The position numbers were made by a program, and so were the translations under genes. 64,000 nucleotides of DNA from Streptomyces calvus (GTDB lineage Bacteria; Actinomycetota; Actinomycetes; Streptomycetales; Streptomycetaceae), in assembly GCF_006782915.1 (NCBI RefSeq), contig NZ_VCNP01000030.1:122219-186218 (forward strand), given 5' to 3'. Under the pieces are notes generated by a model, which saw only the letters and a program-made list of their open reading frames with translations, ran no database searches and was not told where the DNA came from. Shown one piece after another: positions 1 to 8,953 of the stretch (position 1 is its first letter; every line of letters starts with the position of its first letter).

Positions 1-2233
1 CGGTGGTCGTGCCTCCGCGGCTCCCCGGCCCGCGCCGGACCAGTTCGCCGAGCGTGCGCCGCACCCCGGGCTCGTACGCGGAGAACGTCCGCCGCAGCAG
101 CGGCAGTACGTCCGCGAACGCCTCCGCCGGCACGCCCGTCAGCCATGCGTCGACCAGTCCCAGCAGCCGCTCGTCGTGGACCAGGAGCAGACCGCCTCCG
201 GAGCCGCCGCCCACGAAGCCCTCGATCCACGCGGCCGCGTCCGCCGGCGGGGTCCCCGGGGACAGCACGAGCCCCATGAGCCGCGCGGCCTCCTCCCGCG
301 CCAGCTCTCCGTCGTCCAGCAGCAGCCGCACGGACCGGCCGCGCAGGACACCGGGCACGGCGTCGCGGGCGCACAGCGTCCGCAGGACGGACTGCCAGCG
401 GGCGCGCAGCCGGCCGTGTCCGGGCGCGGGGGCGTCGCCGAGCAGCCCCACCGCGCCGTGCACCGCGTCGACATGGCCGCGCATCTCCTCGGCGGCGTCC
501 GCGTCCAGTCCCACGCAGGCCGGGGGCAGTCCGACGAAGACCCGTTCGGCGAGTCCGGCGGCGACCTCGGCGAGCGCCGCGGTGTCCGTGCCGCGCACGT
601 CGCCGTAGCGCAGCGAGCGGATCAGGGCGGGCAGCGCCTGGGCGAGGTGGCCGACGTCCGTGTCGAGGGCGGCGCGGTCGGCGAGGCTCCGCATCACCGA
701 GGGCAGGGCGTCGGACAGTCCGGCCCGCAGACAGTCCTCGGCGAGCCCGGTGACGTCGGCGAGGCTCCGCGCGGCGTCGGCGTCCGCCTCGGCCCTGGCC
801 GTGGCGGCGGCGAGCACCGTGGTCCCCCACACCCCGGCCTCGGCGACCCGCACGGACAACTCCGGCTCCCAGCGCAGCCGCCAGGTCTCCCGGAAGGTTC
901 CCGTGCTGCCGCGCGAGGCCGCCGGCGCTCCCCAGCCGATGCCGAGCAGCCGCAGCCGGTGCAGCAGTCTGCTGCGTTCCGCGTCGGTCTCCCCGCGCAG
1001 GTCGAGTTCCACCTCCCGCTCCGCCGCCTCGGGTCTCAGCCGCAGCCGGCGCTGGAGCCGCGTGAGGTCCCGCTGCAACGGCACGGCGGGCGCCGCGGCC
1101 GGCACCTCCCCCAGCACGTCGCCGACGACCAGCCGGTCGTGCACCAGCGCCAGTGGCACGTCGGATCCGTCGCACATCACCGCCCGTACCGCGTCGGTCG
1201 TCTCGCCCAGGCCGGGCAGCGGGCGCCCACGCATCGCGGCGAGCGTCTCCGCCAGCCGGACGGCCTCGATGACGTGCGCGGACGAGACGATGCGGTCCTC
1301 GGCCCGCAGCAGCCCCGCCACCTTCGTCAGCCACCGCTCGACCGGCCGGTCCGGTGCGGCGAACAGGTGCCCGTACCAGCCCGGGGAGTCGATGCCCGCG
1401 CCGTAGCCGCTCGCCCGGGCGAGCCGCCGGTTGGTCCAGGGCACCCAGGTCATGTCCGTCTTCACCTTGGGCAGCCCCTTCAGCAGGGCCCGGTCGGCGG
1501 CCACGGTGGTCCTCCGCCGCAGCGCCGGCACGTGCCAGGCGCCGCACACCACGGCGACGCCGCCCTCGAACTCCCGCTGCGCCGCCCGTATCCGCAGCCG
1601 CATGTGCGCCTCGCGCACCGGGTCCCGCTCGCGTCCCCCGTCCCCGTACTCCTCGCGCAGCGCGGTCATGGCCTCCTCGAGCGCGGTGAACGGCGCGAGC
1701 GCGTCGCCCTTCCCCACGCCCCGGTGCTCCACGACGTCCTCCCACCACCGCTCGGCGTCGTCGTACCCGGCGGCCTCGGCCAGCACCCGCAGCGGATCGA
1801 CCCGCACGTCGGTGTCCGCCGCCGCCCCACGGTCACCGTCCGCCCCGGCGCCGCCCCCGTTGCCATCGCTGTCCCCGTTCCCGTTCCCGTCCCAGGCCAG
1901 GGTGTGGGTGGCCGGCAGGTCGATGAAGCGGGCCGGGACGCCGTGGTGCAGGGCCCAGGTGAGGGCGACCCACTCCGGGGAGAACTCGGCCAGCGGCCAG
2001 AAGGCCGAGCGGCCCGGCTCGTCCACGGCGTGGGCGAGCAGCGCGACCGGCGGGCGCATGTCCTCCGCGGCGGCGAGCGGGATCAGCGGATCCGCCTCCG
2101 GCGGGCCCTCGATCAGCACGACGCCCGGCCGGGCCTCCTCCAGCGCGGCCCGCACGGCCCGCGCCGACCCGGGCCCGTGGTGCCGCACCCCGAGCAGCAG
2201 CGGCTTTGCCGTGCCGGTCCCCGTGCCGTTCAC
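1..2233 (-). CDS. DUF5682 family protein (3' end beyond the window)
   Basis: The reading frame is open from a GTG at 2233 to the left edge, so at least 744 codons are present and the C-terminus is missing. The start overlaps the stop of the upstream AAA ATPase gene by 4 bp (GTGA), which implies translational coupling. Near the N-terminus is a conserved HHGPGSA signature (H18, H19), followed about 20 residues later by IEGPPEAD (E42). These features characterise DUF5682. The spaced His and Glu motifs faintly resemble TraB/ChaN-type folds, but that is only an inference. The family commonly sits beside MoxR ATPases, VWA proteins and SWIM proteins; a VWA gene would be expected just outside the left edge. 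The molecular function is unknown. Confidence 0.8.
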   Translation of the reverse strand, partial: MNGTGTGTAKPLLLGVRHHGPGSARAVRAALEEARPGVVLIEGPPEADPLIPLAAAEDMRPPVALLAHAVDEPGRSAFWPLAEFSPEWVALTWALHHGVPARFIDLPATHTLAWDGNGNGDSDGNGGGAGADGDRGAAADTDVRVDPLRVLAEAAGYDDAERWWEDVVEHRGVGKGDALAPFTALEEAMTALREEYGDGGRERDPVREAHMRLRIRAAQREFEGGVAVVCGAWHVPALRRRTTVAADRALLKGLPKVKTDMTWVPWTNRRLARASGYGAGIDSPGWYGHLFAAPDRPVERWLTKVAGLLRAEDRIVSSAHVIEAVRLAETLAAMRGRPLPGLGETTDAVRAVMCDGSDVPLALVHDRLVVGDVLGEVPAAAPAVPLQRDLTRLQRRLRLRPEAAEREVELDLRGETDAERSRLLHRLRLLGIGWGAPAASRGSTGTFRETWRLRWEPELSVRVAEAGVWGTTVLAAATARAEADADAARSLADVTGLAEDCLRAGLSDALPSVMRSLADRAALDTDVGHLAQALPALIRSLRYGDVRGTDTAALAEVAAGLAERVFVGLPPACVGLDADAAEEMRGHVDAVHGAVGLLGDAPAPGHGRLRARWQSVLRTLCARDAVPGVLRGRSVRLLLDDGELAREEAARLMGLVLSPGTPPADAAAWIEGFVGGGSGGGLLLVHDERLLGLVDAWLTGVPAEAFADVLPLLRRTFSAYEPGVRRTLGELVRRGPGSRGGTTT

Positions 2234-3438
2234 TCGGTGACCTCCCGGCAGGCGCGGTAGAAGTCCTGCCAGCCGTCGCGTTCGCGGACGACGGTCTCCA
2301 GGTACTCCTGCCAGACGACCCGGTCCGCCGCCGGGTCGCGCACGACCGCGCCGAGGATGCCCACGGCGACGTCCCCGGCCCGCAGCACGCCGTCGCCGAA
2401 GTGGGCGGCGAGCGCCAGCCCGTTGGTGACGACGGAGATCGCCTCGGCGGTCGACAGCGTGCCGCTGGGCGACTTGAGCTTCGTACGGCCGTCGGCCGTG
2501 ACCCCGTCGCGCAGTTCACGGAAGACGGTGACGACACGGCGGATCTCGTCGACGCCCTCCGGTACGGCCGGCAGGTCGAGGGACCGGCCGATCTGGTCCA
2601 CGCGGCGGGCGACGATCTCGACCTCCGCCTCCGGTGTCTCCGGCAGCGGCAGCACCACGGTGTTGAAACGGCGGCGCAGGGCGCTGGACAGCTCGTTGAC
2701 CCCCCGGTCGCGGTCGTTGGCCGTGGCGATCAGGTTGAAACCGCGGACCGCCTGCACCTCCTCGCCCAACTCCGGTATCGGCAGGGTCTTCTCCGACAGG
2801 ATCGTGATGAGCGAGTCCTGGACGTCGGCCGGGATGCGGGTCAGCTCCTCGACGCGGGCGGTCCTGCCCTCGGCCATGGCCCGCATCACCGGGCTGGGCA
2901 CGAGGGCGTCGCGGCTGGGGCCGTGGGCGAGCAGCCGGGCGTAGTTCCAGCCGTAGCGGAAGGCCTCCTCCGGTGTGCCGGCCGTGCCCTGCACCAGCAG
3001 CGTGGAGTCGCCGCTGACCGCCGCGGCCAGGTGCTCGGAGAGCCAGGTCTTCGCGGTGCCGGGCACGCCGAGGAGCAGCAGGGCGCGGTCGGTGGCGAGG
3101 GTGGTCACGGCGACCTCGACGATGCGGCGCGGGCCCACGTACTTCGGTGTGATCACCGTGCCGTCCGGGAGGGTGCCGCCGAGCAGGTAGAGCGCGACGG
3201 CCCACGGCGACAGCCGCCAACGGGCGGGACGCGGGCGGTCGTCCTGCGCGGCCAGCGCGGCGAGTTCGGCGGCGAAGGCGTCCTCGGCGTGCGGGCGCAG
3301 CGTCTGCGCCGCCGGGACGTCCGAGGGTGCGGAGCCGTCCCGCCCCGGTTCCACGGACGCATCAACGGAGGTCGCCTCGACGGAGGCCGCTTCAACGGGC
3401 GTCGGGCCGACGGACGTCGGTTCAACGGTCGCAGGCAT
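2230..3438 (-). CDS. MoxR-type AAA ATPase
   Basis: This is a 402-residue AAA+ ATPase of the MoxR/AAA_5 type. Walker A is GVPGTAKT at residues 124-131, sensor 1 is the ATAN segment (N241), and the SALRRRF stretch near 252-258 is a plausible arginine-finger/sensor region. The first 60 residues are a low-complexity Pro/Ser/Val linker. An in-frame upstream ATG at 3564 exists, but the ATG at 3438 has a strong ribosome site (GGAGGGGGA) about 8 nt before it and lies below the promoter. MoxR proteins usually act as chaperone-like ATPases together with VWA-domain partners. Here the gene leads an operon with the DUF5682 gene and diverges from a SWIM zinc-finger gene. The upstream DNA-damage-type promoter suggests induction by genotoxic stress. 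Confidence 0.9.
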   Translation of the reverse strand: MPATVEPTSVGPTPVEAASVEATSVDASVEPGRDGSAPSDVPAAQTLRPHAEDAFAAELAALAAQDDRPRPARWRLSPWAVALYLLGGTLPDGTVITPKYVGPRRIVEVAVTTLATDRALLLLGVPGTAKTWLSEHLAAAVSGDSTLLVQGTAGTPEEAFRYGWNYARLLAHGPSRDALVPSPVMRAMAEGRTARVEELTRIPADVQDSLITILSEKTLPIPELGEEVQAVRGFNLIATANDRDRGVNELSSALRRRFNTVVLPLPETPEAEVEIVARRVDQIGRSLDLPAVPEGVDEIRRVVTVFRELRDGVTADGRTKLKSPSGTLSTAEAISVVTNGLALAAHFGDGVLRAGDVAVGILGAVVRDPAADRVVWQEYLETVVRERDGWQDFYRACREVTE

Positions 3439-3481
3439 GGCTGAGTCCCCCTCCAGCTCGGCCGGTTCGGATCTGTCACCA

Positions 3482-3504
3482 ACCGTGCACCACGCCACTG
3501 ACAA
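3482..3504 (-). promoter_or_regulatory. RecA-NDp/PafBC-type promoter for the MoxR operon
   Basis: Read on the minus strand, TTGTCAGTG (3504-3496) is followed by exactly 8 nt and then CACGGT (3487-3482). The actinobacterial DNA-damage promoter is TTGTCRGTG-N8-TAnnnT; the upstream box is perfect and the -10 has one mismatch at its first base. It forms one arm of a perfect 10-bp inverted repeat with the SWIM-gene promoter. Confidence 0.65.
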
Positions 3505-3532
3505 TCGCTGTGAAATGCGCTCGCCGGGGTCA

Positions 3533-3555
3533 TTGTCAGTGCTGGGTTCTAGGTT
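3533..3555 (+). promoter_or_regulatory. RecA-NDp/PafBC-type promoter for the SWIM gene
   Basis: TTGTCAGTG (3533-3541), 8 nt, then TAGGTT (3550-3555) is a perfect match to TTGTCRGTG-N8-TAnnnT. The -10 ends 7 nt before the SWIM ATG at 3563 and no ribosome site is present, so the transcript is probably leaderless. Confidence 0.8.
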
Positions 3556-3562
3556 CGGTGGC

Positions 3563-4915
3563 ATGACTGAGCAGGGGGTGCGCTGGACCGTGGACCAGGT
3601 GCTGGCACTGGCGCCTGACTCCGCGTCACGGACGGCGGGGAGCAGGCTCGGTGCGGCCGGGTCGTGGTCCGGCGCGGGCAGGTGCGGCGAGGGGACGGTG
3701 TGGGGGCTGTGCGAGGGCGGTGGGAGCGGTCCGTACCGGACGGTCGTCGACGTCGCGGACCCCTCCGGGCCCGCCTACCGCTGCAGTTGCCCGAGTCGCA
3801 AGGTCCCGTGCAAGCACGCGCTGGGCCTGCTGCTGCTCCGGGCGGGCGCGGAGGAGGCGGTGCCGCGGGCCCGGGCGCCCGAGTGGGTGCGGGAATGGAT
3901 CAGCGGCCGGCGCGCCACGGAGCGGCGACGGACCGGGGACGCCGCGCATCCCGCGCCGGGGCCCGCGGACCCGGAGGCGGCGCGGCGGCGGGCGGAGCGC
4001 AGGGCCGAGCGGGTCACCGCGGGCGCGCTGGAGCTGGAGCAGCGGCTGGCGGACCTGCTGCGCGGCGGCCTGGCGGCGGCCGGGGAGTCGGGGTACGGGC
4101 TGTGGGAGGAGACCGCGGCCCGCATGGTCGACGCGCAGGCGCAGGGGCTGGCCGGGCGGGTGCGGGAGTTGGGGGCGCTCGCGGGCACCGGACCGGGCGG
4201 GCCGGTACGGCTGCTGGAGGAGTGCGCGCTGCTGCATCTCCTCGGGCAGGGCTGGCTGCGCCGGGAGCGGCTGCCGGAGGGCCTCGCCGCGACGGTCCGC
4301 TCCCGGGTCGGCCTGCCCGCGTCGGCGGACGGCCCGCCGGTGCGGGACCACTGGCTGGTCCTGGCCCAGTACGACACCGGGGACAGCCGGCTGACGACCC
4401 GCCGCGTCTGGCTGTACGGCACGGATTCGGGGCGCACGGCACTGCTCCTGTCGTACGGCGCGGCGGGCCGCGCGCCCGATGTCGCGCTGCCGGTCGGGAC
4501 GGCCCTGGACGCGGAGCTGTCCGCGTACCCGGGCGCGGGGCAGCCGCGCGCGGCGCTCGGTGAGCAGTTCGCGCCGCCCGCGCCGACGGCAGTGCGGCCA
4601 CCGGGCACGACGACGGCCCGGGCGCTCGTCCGCTACGGCGAGGCCCTGCGCGACGACCCGTGGCTGGAGTCGGTCCCGGTGACCCTGGAGCGGGTCGTAC
4701 CCGTCCCGGACGGCGACGGGTGGCAGGTGGCCGACGCCGACCAGGACACGGCCCTGCCGCTCGCCCCGGCGGCGCGGTCCCGGCCCGGCCTGTGGCGGCT
4801 GGTCGCCGTGTCGGGCGGCGCACCGGTCCGGGTGTTCGGCGAGTGCGGCCACCAGGGGTTCACCCCATTGGCGGTATGGCCGGAAGGCCCCGGTGAGGTG
4901 GTGCCGCTGTGCTGA
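3563..4915 (+). CDS. SWIM zinc-finger protein
   Basis: This 450-residue protein carries an N-terminal SWIM zinc finger with the pattern CxC-x6-CxH (C74, C76, C83, H85), preceded by a conserved segment typical of SWIM proteins next to MoxR/VWA operons. SWIM fingers bind nucleic acid or protein partners. The rest is a long Arg/Ala/Leu-rich domain without a recognised enzymatic motif. I chose the ATG at 3563 because it follows the -10 of the DNA-damage promoter by 7 nt. Upstream in-frame codons would lie inside the promoter. The gene diverges from the MoxR ATPase and is followed 121 bp later by the DUF5691 gene, so the four genes probably serve one system. Its exact role is unknown. Confidence 0.88.
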   Translation: MTEQGVRWTVDQVLALAPDSASRTAGSRLGAAGSWSGAGRCGEGTVWGLCEGGGSGPYRTVVDVADPSGPAYRCSCPSRKVPCKHALGLLLLRAGAEEAVPRARAPEWVREWISGRRATERRRTGDAAHPAPGPADPEAARRRAERRAERVTAGALELEQRLADLLRGGLAAAGESGYGLWEETAARMVDAQAQGLAGRVRELGALAGTGPGGPVRLLEECALLHLLGQGWLRRERLPEGLAATVRSRVGLPASADGPPVRDHWLVLAQYDTGDSRLTTRRVWLYGTDSGRTALLLSYGAAGRAPDVALPVGTALDAELSAYPGAGQPRAALGEQFAPPAPTAVRPPGTTTARALVRYGEALRDDPWLESVPVTLERVVPVPDGDGWQVADADQDTALPLAPAARSRPGLWRLVAVSGGAPVRVFGECGHQGFTPLAVWPEGPGEVVPLC

Positions 4916-5036
4916 GCGGCATGCCCGTTCCCGTCCGCCCCGTGAATCCTCCGTGCATGAATCTTTCGGGCGTCTGCGGACACTCGGCACAGGTGAGTCG
5001 CCGACCGCTCCGGGCCGCCCGTCGGAAAGGAAGCTC

Positions 5037-6725
5037 ATGAGCAGGACCGCCGACACGGACGCACCGCTCCCGGACACCTGGGAGGAGCTGGTCACCACGG
5101 CGCTGCTGGGCACGGACCGGCGCACCCCGGCGGGCTCCGTCCCGGGGCCCAGGGCGCCGCACGACCTGCTGGACGCGGCGGCCCTCGCGACCGTACGGCG
5201 GCGGGCCGGGCTGCGGCCCGCCCGGGCCGCGAGGCGTCCCGCGCCCGCGCCCGCGGACCCGCGTCCGGCGCTGCCGCCGGCCGCGGCCCGCCGGCTCACG
5301 CTGCTGCTCACCGACCGCCCCGGCACCTCCGGCGGCGGCCGCCGGGGCACGGCACCGGATCTGATGGAGCTGTTGCCGCAGTGGCTGGCGGCGGCGAACG
5401 CCCACGGTTACGCGGCGCCTCCGGAGGCGCTGCCCGCCCTGCTCGACGCCGCGCGGGGTCGCACGGACCTGCGCCCGGCTGCACTGCGGTTCGCGGGCCC
5501 GCGCGCCCTGTGGCTGGCCCGGCTCAACCCGGACTGGCGGTTCGCCCTGCGCGCCACACACGGCGGCGGCGCGTCCGCGTCCGCGCCCGACGACCCGGAC
5601 CGCACACGGCGGCTCTGGCAGGAGGGCCTCTTCGCCGAACGGGTCGCCCTCCTGACGGCCCTGCGCTCCCGCGCACCGGCCGCCGCGCGTGCACTCCTCG
5701 CGGCGACCTGGGCGACGGAGCGGGCCGAGGACCGGCTGATGTTCCTGGACTCGCTGCGCGCCGGGCTCGGCCCGGACGACGAGCCGTTCCTGGAGCAGGC
5801 CCTGGCCGACCGCAGCCGCAACGTACGGGCCACGGCGGCGGAGCTGCTGTCGGCGCTGCCCGACTCGGCGCTGGCGGGACGGATGGCGCTCAGAGCCGCG
5901 GCGTGCGTGGCCGTGGACCGCACCCGGGACGTCCCGATGATCGTCGTGGAGGCGCCGCACGAGTGCGACGCGGGCATGGAACGCGACGGTGTGGTGGCCA
6001 AGGCCCCGGCGGGCCGGGGCGAACGGTCGTGGTGGCTCGGCCAGTTGGTGGAGGCGGCACCGCTCGGCTGCTGGTCGCGGCGGCTCGGCGGGCGTACGCC
6101 GCGGGAGATCGTGGCCCTGCCGGTGGCGGACGGCTGGCAGGGCGAACTGCATGCGGCGTGGTGCCGGGCGGCGGTGCGGCAGCGGAACGCGGCGTGGTCG
6201 CGGGCGCTGCTCGGCGAGCCCTCCGCGCCGGAGGCCGGCGGACCGGGGGCGGTGTCGCTGGCCGAACGGGCCCAGCTGCTCGGCACGTTGCCGGCCGCCG
6301 AACGGGCGGAGTGGGTGGCCGGGTTCATCGAGACGCACGGCCTGTCCGAGGCGTTCCAACTGCTCGGGGTGTGTGCCGTGCCCTGGGCCGCGCCGGTCGG
6401 GCGGGCGGTGGTCGACGCGCTCAACATCGCCCGGGACGCAGGGAGTTATCCATGGAGTTTCAGCGGAGTCATGGGCTTGGCCGAGCGCTGTCTCGACCCG
6501 TCCGAGGCCGGCCGTCTCGACGCGCTCCTGGCGGTGCCGGACGAGCCGGAGGACGCCTCGCCCGGCGCCGGGAGCTACTGGGCCGAAGCCTTCCAGCGTC
6601 TGGTCACCACACTGCGCCTACGGGCCACCCTCCTCACGGAGCTGGCCCCGCCGACCCCGCCCGCAGCGGAACCCGCTCCAGCCGGTTCCGTGGAGCCCAC
6701 GGCACCGGGCCCCGCACGGCGATGA
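5037..6725 (+). CDS. DUF5691 family protein
   Basis: A 562-residue protein that starts at an ATG preceded by GGAAAGGAAG. The N-terminal WEELVTTALLGTDRR stretch is typical of DUF5691 proteins, which co-occur with SWIM, MoxR and DUF5682 genes. The middle part is helical and looks repeat-like (for example DRSRNVRATAAELLSALPDS around residues 256-275), reminiscent of HEAT-type repeats, so a scaffold role is plausible but unproven. I see no catalytic motif. It probably shares a transcript with the SWIM gene, since no clear separate promoter or strong terminator lies in the 121-bp gap. Confidence 0.8.
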   Translation: MSRTADTDAPLPDTWEELVTTALLGTDRRTPAGSVPGPRAPHDLLDAAALATVRRRAGLRPARAARRPAPAPADPRPALPPAAARRLTLLLTDRPGTSGGGRRGTAPDLMELLPQWLAAANAHGYAAPPEALPALLDAARGRTDLRPAALRFAGPRALWLARLNPDWRFALRATHGGGASASAPDDPDRTRRLWQEGLFAERVALLTALRSRAPAAARALLAATWATERAEDRLMFLDSLRAGLGPDDEPFLEQALADRSRNVRATAAELLSALPDSALAGRMALRAAACVAVDRTRDVPMIVVEAPHECDAGMERDGVVAKAPAGRGERSWWLGQLVEAAPLGCWSRRLGGRTPREIVALPVADGWQGELHAAWCRAAVRQRNAAWSRALLGEPSAPEAGGPGAVSLAERAQLLGTLPAAERAEWVAGFIETHGLSEAFQLLGVCAVPWAAPVGRAVVDALNIARDAGSYPWSFSGVMGLAERCLDPSEAGRLDALLAVPDEPEDASPGAGSYWAEAFQRLVTTLRLRATLLTELAPPTPPAAEPAPAGSVEPTAPGPARR

Positions 6726-6905
6726 CCCACGCGCGGAGGGCCGACGGCACCGGGCGACCGGGCCCGAGGGCCCGCCACCGCGGGCCCCTGGACGCGAGGA
6801 CCGACCGCCGAGGCTTCCAGGACGCGAGCCGGGCGGCGGCCGGCCCCGGGGACGACATCCGTCCCGCCCCCGGCCCGCCCCCGCCCGCGCACGCGCGTAC
6901 CGACG

Positions 6906-6927
6906 CCGGGCGGGACGTCCCGCCCGG
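6906..6927. terminator. Candidate bidirectional terminator (22-bp perfect palindrome)
   Basis: Positions 6906-6927 are a perfect palindrome (10-bp arms around CG) in the gap between the convergent DUF5691 and cobalamin-binding genes. No T-run follows, which is common in Streptomyces. It could also be a protein-binding site. Confidence 0.5.
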
Positions 6928-6952
6928 GACGGCGGCCGTCCTGAACGGTCGG

Positions 6953-7369
<417 letters not shown>

Positions 7370-7782
7370 CACTGCCTCCATGAAGCGACTACTTCCATCC
7401 GTACCGACAAGTACCGCACACATCCGCGGTGCCGTACACCTCGCACGGAGTCCCGTGCCCGGACCGGCCGAGGAAGTGAACGAACGTTATCTCCAGCATC
7501 CCGCAACCGGCAGTTTCACGGTGCACAGCGAGGGGCAAATCACACGGTGGGACACGTTCATCGCGCAGCGTTCCCGGGCCCCGCGGCCCTTGCACCGCGT
7601 GCCCGTGCAGCACTCGGGCATCGGTGGGAACATGCGCACAAGGGATTCGCACCGAGGCCGCCGCACCACCGCGCCCCCTCCAGCCGTCGTACGCGCGCAC
7701 CGGCGACCGCTGTCACAGCGATTCCCCATGAGGGCACACGGGGGACGAGGCTGTCCTTGCGCGTGCCGACAGGAGGTCGGCC
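7370..7782. other. 413-bp divergent intergenic region
   Basis: This region separates the icmB-like gene and the lipase gene and must hold both promoters. I see no conserved small gene or RNA. A partial DNA-damage-like box (TTGTCGGTA on the minus strand near 7402-7411) lacks a correctly spaced -10. Confidence 0.4.
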
Positions 7783-8649
7783 ATGAAGGTCACCCAGGCA
7801 GCTCTCCCCTTCCTACCGCTCTGCCGGCGTCTCGTGCCGACCCGGCTGGCGGATCTCTCCCTGACCCTGCTGAAGGCGACCGCCCTGGAACTGGCGATCC
7901 TGGCGGGCCACCTCCTGCTGTATCCGGCCGGCATCGTCCAGGAGCGCCGGGGCCCGGCGGCCGCGCTGCCCGCGCCGGGCGGCGCCGCACAGCTGCCGAA
8001 TCAGGCCAAGCCTCCGGTCGTACTGCTGCACGGCTTCATCGACAACCGCTCGGTCTTCGTCCTGCTGCGCCGCAGCCTGGCCCAGCACGGCAGGCAGCAG
8101 ATCGAGTCGCTCAACTACTCGCCCCTGACCTGCGACATCCGTATAGCCGCCGAGCTGCTCGGCCGGCACATCGAGCAGGTGTGCGAGCGCACGGGCAGCC
8201 GCCAGGTGGACGTGGTGGGGCACAGCCTCGGAGGTCTGATCGCGCGGTACTACGTGCAGCGACTGGGCGGCGACACCCGCGTACGGACGCTCGTCACGCT
8301 CGGCACGCCGCACTCCGGCACCCGCGTCGCGCCGCTGGCCAACGCGCACCCCATCGTGCGCCAGATGCGCCCCGGCTCACCGGTGCTCGAGGAGCTCACT
8401 CAGCCCGCGCCCGGCTGCCGTACGCGTTTCGTCTCCTTCTGGAGCGACCTCGACCACATCATGGACCCGCTCGAGACGGCGTGCATCGAGCACCCGGACC
8501 TGTCGGTGCTGAACGTCCGGGTGAGCGGCGTCGGCCATCTCGCCCTGCCCGTGCACCCGGCCGTGGCCACCCGCATACGGGAGGCCCTGGACACCGCGCA
8601 CCCCGGGGAGCCCTCCGCCGGCCGCTCCGGGGGGCTGACGGTGGCCTGA
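7783..8649 (+). CDS. Secreted or membrane-associated triacylglycerol lipase/alpha-beta hydrolase
   Basis: A 288-residue alpha/beta hydrolase resembling class 2 lipases. The nucleophile elbow GHSLGG places the serine at S148, LLHGF at 82-86 forms the oxyanion region, an Asp at 222 or 224 is a likely acid, and H252 in VGHLALP is the likely base. The first 50 residues contain a hydrophobic stretch (LELAILAGHLLLYPAG) after a basic region, suggesting an N-terminal anchor or uncleaved signal. AGGAGG precedes the ATG by a suitable distance. It is a single gene between divergent and co-directional neighbours. The substrate is not determinable from the sequence. Confidence 0.85.
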   Translation: MKVTQAALPFLPLCRRLVPTRLADLSLTLLKATALELAILAGHLLLYPAGIVQERRGPAAALPAPGGAAQLPNQAKPPVVLLHGFIDNRSVFVLLRRSLAQHGRQQIESLNYSPLTCDIRIAAELLGRHIEQVCERTGSRQVDVVGHSLGGLIARYYVQRLGGDTRVRTLVTLGTPHSGTRVAPLANAHPIVRQMRPGSPVLEELTQPAPGCRTRFVSFWSDLDHIMDPLETACIEHPDLSVLNVRVSGVGHLALPVHPAVATRIREALDTAHPGEPSAGRSGGLTVA

Positions 8650-8875
8650 CGGCGCCACGACCGGCGCGCGGGCGACACGCCCGGGCCCGGCACACTCCGT
8701 GACAGGAGCGCCACGGCGTCGTATCCGAACAACAGCGGCCCCGGACAGCCGACTTGCCGCCACCGCAGCGCACTCGACCTCGAACAGGCCTCGAACAAAG
8801 AGCCAAGTCCGCGCCCGTCGTCCCCCAAAAGACGACCGAATGCCCGTTTCCTTCAGGCGCGAAACCTGCGGAAGA

Positions 8876-8905
8876 TTGTCGTGCCCGCGTACCGCCGGGT
8901 ACAGT
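8876..8905 (+). promoter_or_regulatory. Likely promoter of the M23 peptidase gene
   Basis: TTGTCG (8876-8881), 18 nt, then TACAGT (8900-8905) fits a vegetative promoter about 42 nt before the GTG start. The rest of the 304-bp gap after the lipase shows nothing else I can name. Confidence 0.4.
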
Positions 8906-8953
8906 CGCCGCACTGCTCTGGCAGCCCCTGTTGTCGAGGCGAAAGAGAAGTTG

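Noticed and set aside
7396..7411. TTGTCGGTA on the minus strand upstream of the icmB-like gene as another DNA-damage promoter
   Set aside because: The ninth base differs and no TAnnnT element lies 8 nt downstream.
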